DNA of 64,000 nt from Niastella populi (GTDB taxonomy: Bacteria; Bacteroidota; Bacteroidia; Chitinophagales; Chitinophagaceae), in NCBI RefSeq assembly GCF_002078015.1, contig NZ_LWBP01000210.1, positions 1 to 64,000 on the forward strand, read 5' to 3'. A program made the position numbers and the translations under genes. The notes under the pieces are model-generated. The model was given only the letters and a program-made list of their open reading frames with translations. It did not search any database and was not told the DNA's origin. Below are positions 62,322 through 64,000 of the stretch, one piece after another; the first letter of the stretch is position 1; each line of letters opens with the position of its first letter.

Positions 62322-64000
62322 ATGAAAGCAAAAAATTGGTTACTTTTTATTCTCTTCTCATCGGTGGTTTCGGCAAATGCACAACAGGCTTCGCTTATCA
62401 TTCATAATGGAGCCATCATTACGCTCGATGACAGACATCCTTCAGCCAGTGCGGTTGCTATTGCCGGCGGCCGCATCGTGGCAGTGGGCAGCAACGAAGA
62501 AATTTTAAAGTTAAGAACGCCGGCCACCAAACTGGTTGATGCAGGCGGGAAAACCCTGATCCCCGGTTTGTTCGATTCACATTTGCATGTGATACGGGCC
62601 GGCAGATTTTATAATGCAGAGCTTCGTTGGGATGGGGTGAAAACCCTGAAGCGGGCCTTGCATATGTTGAAAGAACAGGCGCAACGCACACCAAAAGGGC
62701 AATGGGTGCGGGTAACAGGCGGATGGAATGAATACCAGTTTGCAGAAAAGCGATTACCCACCTTGCAGGAAATAAATGAAGCCACAGGCAACACACCCAC
62801 ATTCATTTTGTATTTATATTCCCATGCTTATTTGAACAGGGCGGGGCTGCAGGCATTGCACATCGATGAACATACAACTGATCCTGCCGGCGGCCTGATC
62901 CAGAAAGATGTAAACGGACAACCCACAGGATTACTGGTAGCAGAACCGAATGCGTTCATCCTGTATTCAACGCTGGCAAAACTGCCAGAGTTGACCAATG
63001 AGGAAAAGATCAATTCAACCCGGTTGTTCATGACCGAGTTGAACCGGCTCGGCGTTACCAGCGTAATGGATGCAGGTGGGGGCTTTCAGAATTTTCCGGA
63101 TGATTATTCAATAACAGACTCACTTTCCAAACTGGGGCAACTGACCGTTCGATTGCCTTATTATCTCTTTGCGCAAAAAGGCGGCACTGAGTTGCAGGAT
63201 TATCAGAAATGGATCTCGATGGTGGATCTCGATCATCAGCCTTCGGAACATTTACCCACCGAATATTTTGTAGAGGGCGGTGGTGAGAACCTGGTAGCCG
63301 CAGGGGCCGACTTTGAAAATTTCAGTAAACCCCGTCCAGAGCTGTCTGCGGCAATGGAAAAACAATTGAAGGATGTTATTTCGTTACTTGTAAAGAACAG
63401 GTGGCCGTTCAGGTTGCATGCAACGTATAACGAATCTATAACCCGGTTTCTGAAGGTGATTGAAGAAGTGAACAAAGAAACGCCCCTGAATAATTTGCCC
63501 TGGCTTTTTGATCATGCTGAAACAGTGTCTGCGGCAAATCTGAAACGCATCAAAGCACTGAATGGCGGCATTGCGATCCAGCACCGTATGGCGTACCAGG
63601 GCGAAAGCTTTGTAACCCGGTATGGCAAAACGGCTGCCCGGCATACACCACCCATTCGCGAGATGTTGTCGCTGGGCATTAAAGTGGGCGCAGGTACCGA
63701 CGGCACCCGCGTTGCCAGCTACAATCCCTGGGTGGCATTGTACTGGCTGATAACCGGCAAAACCATTGGTGGCAACAGCTATGCTGCTGCTGAAAACCAA
63801 CTGGATAGAATAACCGCCCTTAAGTTATTCACCCAGGGCAGCGCAAGTTTGATCAACCTCGATAATGACCGCGGTGCAATAAAAAGAGGTTATATGGCTG
63901 ACCTCGCGATCTTAAGCGATGATTACCTGAAGACGGGTGCAGAGAATATTAAAAATATTCATTCCTTATTGACGGTGCTCGATGGCAAAATTGTATATGG
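62322..64000 (+). CDS. Exported amidohydrolase, YtcJ-like (3' end outside the window)
   Basis: The frame is open from ATG 62322 to the window edge (about 559 codons) and is incomplete at the 3' end. A signal peptide (MKAKNWLLFILFSSVVSANAQQ) is followed by the amidohydrolase fold: IIHNGAIITLDD at the start, the metal-binding FDSHLHVIRAG, then GVTSVMDAGG and later GTDGTRVASYNPW with the metal-binding Asp region. It ends near VLDGKIVYG at the edge. The pattern fits the YtcJ-type metal-dependent amidohydrolases. Its signal peptide suggests a periplasmic or lipid-linked location. The preceding isochorismatase-like protein is also exported. Confidence 0.85.
   Translation, partial: MKAKNWLLFILFSSVVSANAQQASLIIHNGAIITLDDRHPSASAVAIAGGRIVAVGSNEEILKLRTPATKLVDAGGKTLIPGLFDSHLHVIRAGRFYNAELRWDGVKTLKRALHMLKEQAQRTPKGQWVRVTGGWNEYQFAEKRLPTLQEINEATGNTPTFILYLYSHAYLNRAGLQALHIDEHTTDPAGGLIQKDVNGQPTGLLVAEPNAFILYSTLAKLPELTNEEKINSTRLFMTELNRLGVTSVMDAGGGFQNFPDDYSITDSLSKLGQLTVRLPYYLFAQKGGTELQDYQKWISMVDLDHQPSEHLPTEYFVEGGGENLVAAGADFENFSKPRPELSAAMEKQLKDVISLLVKNRWPFRLHATYNESITRFLKVIEEVNKETPLNNLPWLFDHAETVSAANLKRIKALNGGIAIQHRMAYQGESFVTRYGKTAARHTPPIREMLSLGIKVGAGTDGTRVASYNPWVALYWLITGKTIGGNSYAAAENQLDRITALKLFTQGSASLINLDNDRGAIKRGYMADLAILSDDYLKTGAENIKNIHSLLTVLDGKIVY

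Noticed and set aside
1-64000. CRISPR arrays
   Set aside because: The only tandem array (35802-35900) has 11-bp units without spacers; no Cas genes are present.
1-64000. Insertion sequences or transposases
   Set aside because: No transposase-like protein was found; the only mobility gene is the tyrosine recombinase at 875.

Overview
The window looks like chromosomal DNA from a member of the Bacteroidota, most likely Chitinophagaceae-like. The evidence is three SusC/SusD pairs, secreted enzymes with type IX secretion (T9SS) C-terminal sorting domains, an ECF sigma/FecR pair, a LytS/LytTR two-component system and YqgE. The family assignment rests on protein style only; there is no rRNA in the window.

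Region 1 (1-6.2 kb) is an AT-rich accessory island. It holds the tail of a protein with an RNxxAH (HEPN-type) motif, a tRNA-like sequence whose anticodon arm carries an extra hairpin, a 5'-truncated tyrosine recombinase, an excisionase-like HTH protein, a RhuM-Fic protein, a Swt1-type HEPN protein, a short HExxH (M41-like) protein, the C-terminal half of an ImmA/IrrE-like protein and a DUF6236-like membrane protein. An imperfect 32-bp direct repeat (648-679 and 6155-6186, 28/32 identical) brackets the recombinase-to-DUF6236 segment and is a good candidate for its attachment sites.

Region 2 (6.2-18.2 kb) contains a TPR protein, a secreted pectate lyase-CBM6-T9SS protein, an EthD-like protein, and a nutrient-uptake locus transcribed leftward (FecR, SusC with STN domain, SusD, exported MBL-fold hydrolase). 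A divergent ECF sigma factor probably controls that locus.

Region 3 (18.2-26.2 kb) contains a candidate structured RNA, a SHOCT membrane protein, a MlaE-MlaF-MlaD lipid-transport operon, lipoproteins, an exported alpha/beta hydrolase with a metal-binding-like N-terminus, and YqgE.

Region 4 (26.2-36 kb) contains two large T9SS-secreted proteins sharing DNRLRE modules (a PQQ-type sugar dehydrogenase and a putative polysaccharide lyase), a KefF/KefC-like pair, a MerR-TipAS regulator and a 99-bp array of nine 11-bp units in head-to-head orientation.

Region 5 (36-50.6 kb) is a polysaccharide utilisation locus: a GH31 alpha-xylosidase/glucosidase with a PA14-like insert, SusC/SusD plus a third lipoprotein, then a second SusC/SusD pair.

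Region 6 (50.7-64 kb) contains a small secreted protein, an outer-membrane barrel with an HxSNG motif, an AraC regulator divergent from a three-hydrolase operon, an SGNH esterase fused to a gutted alpha/beta-hydrolase domain, a LytS/LytTR pair, DUF1223, Ohr, an exported isochorismatase-like hydrolase and an amidohydrolase that runs off the right edge.

The most unusual observations are the small repeat-bounded island with its stress/defence-type genes, the tRNA-like element with an expanded anticodon arm, the 11-bp inverted array, the structured RNA near 18.4 kb, and the fusion protein that has lost its first catalytic core.
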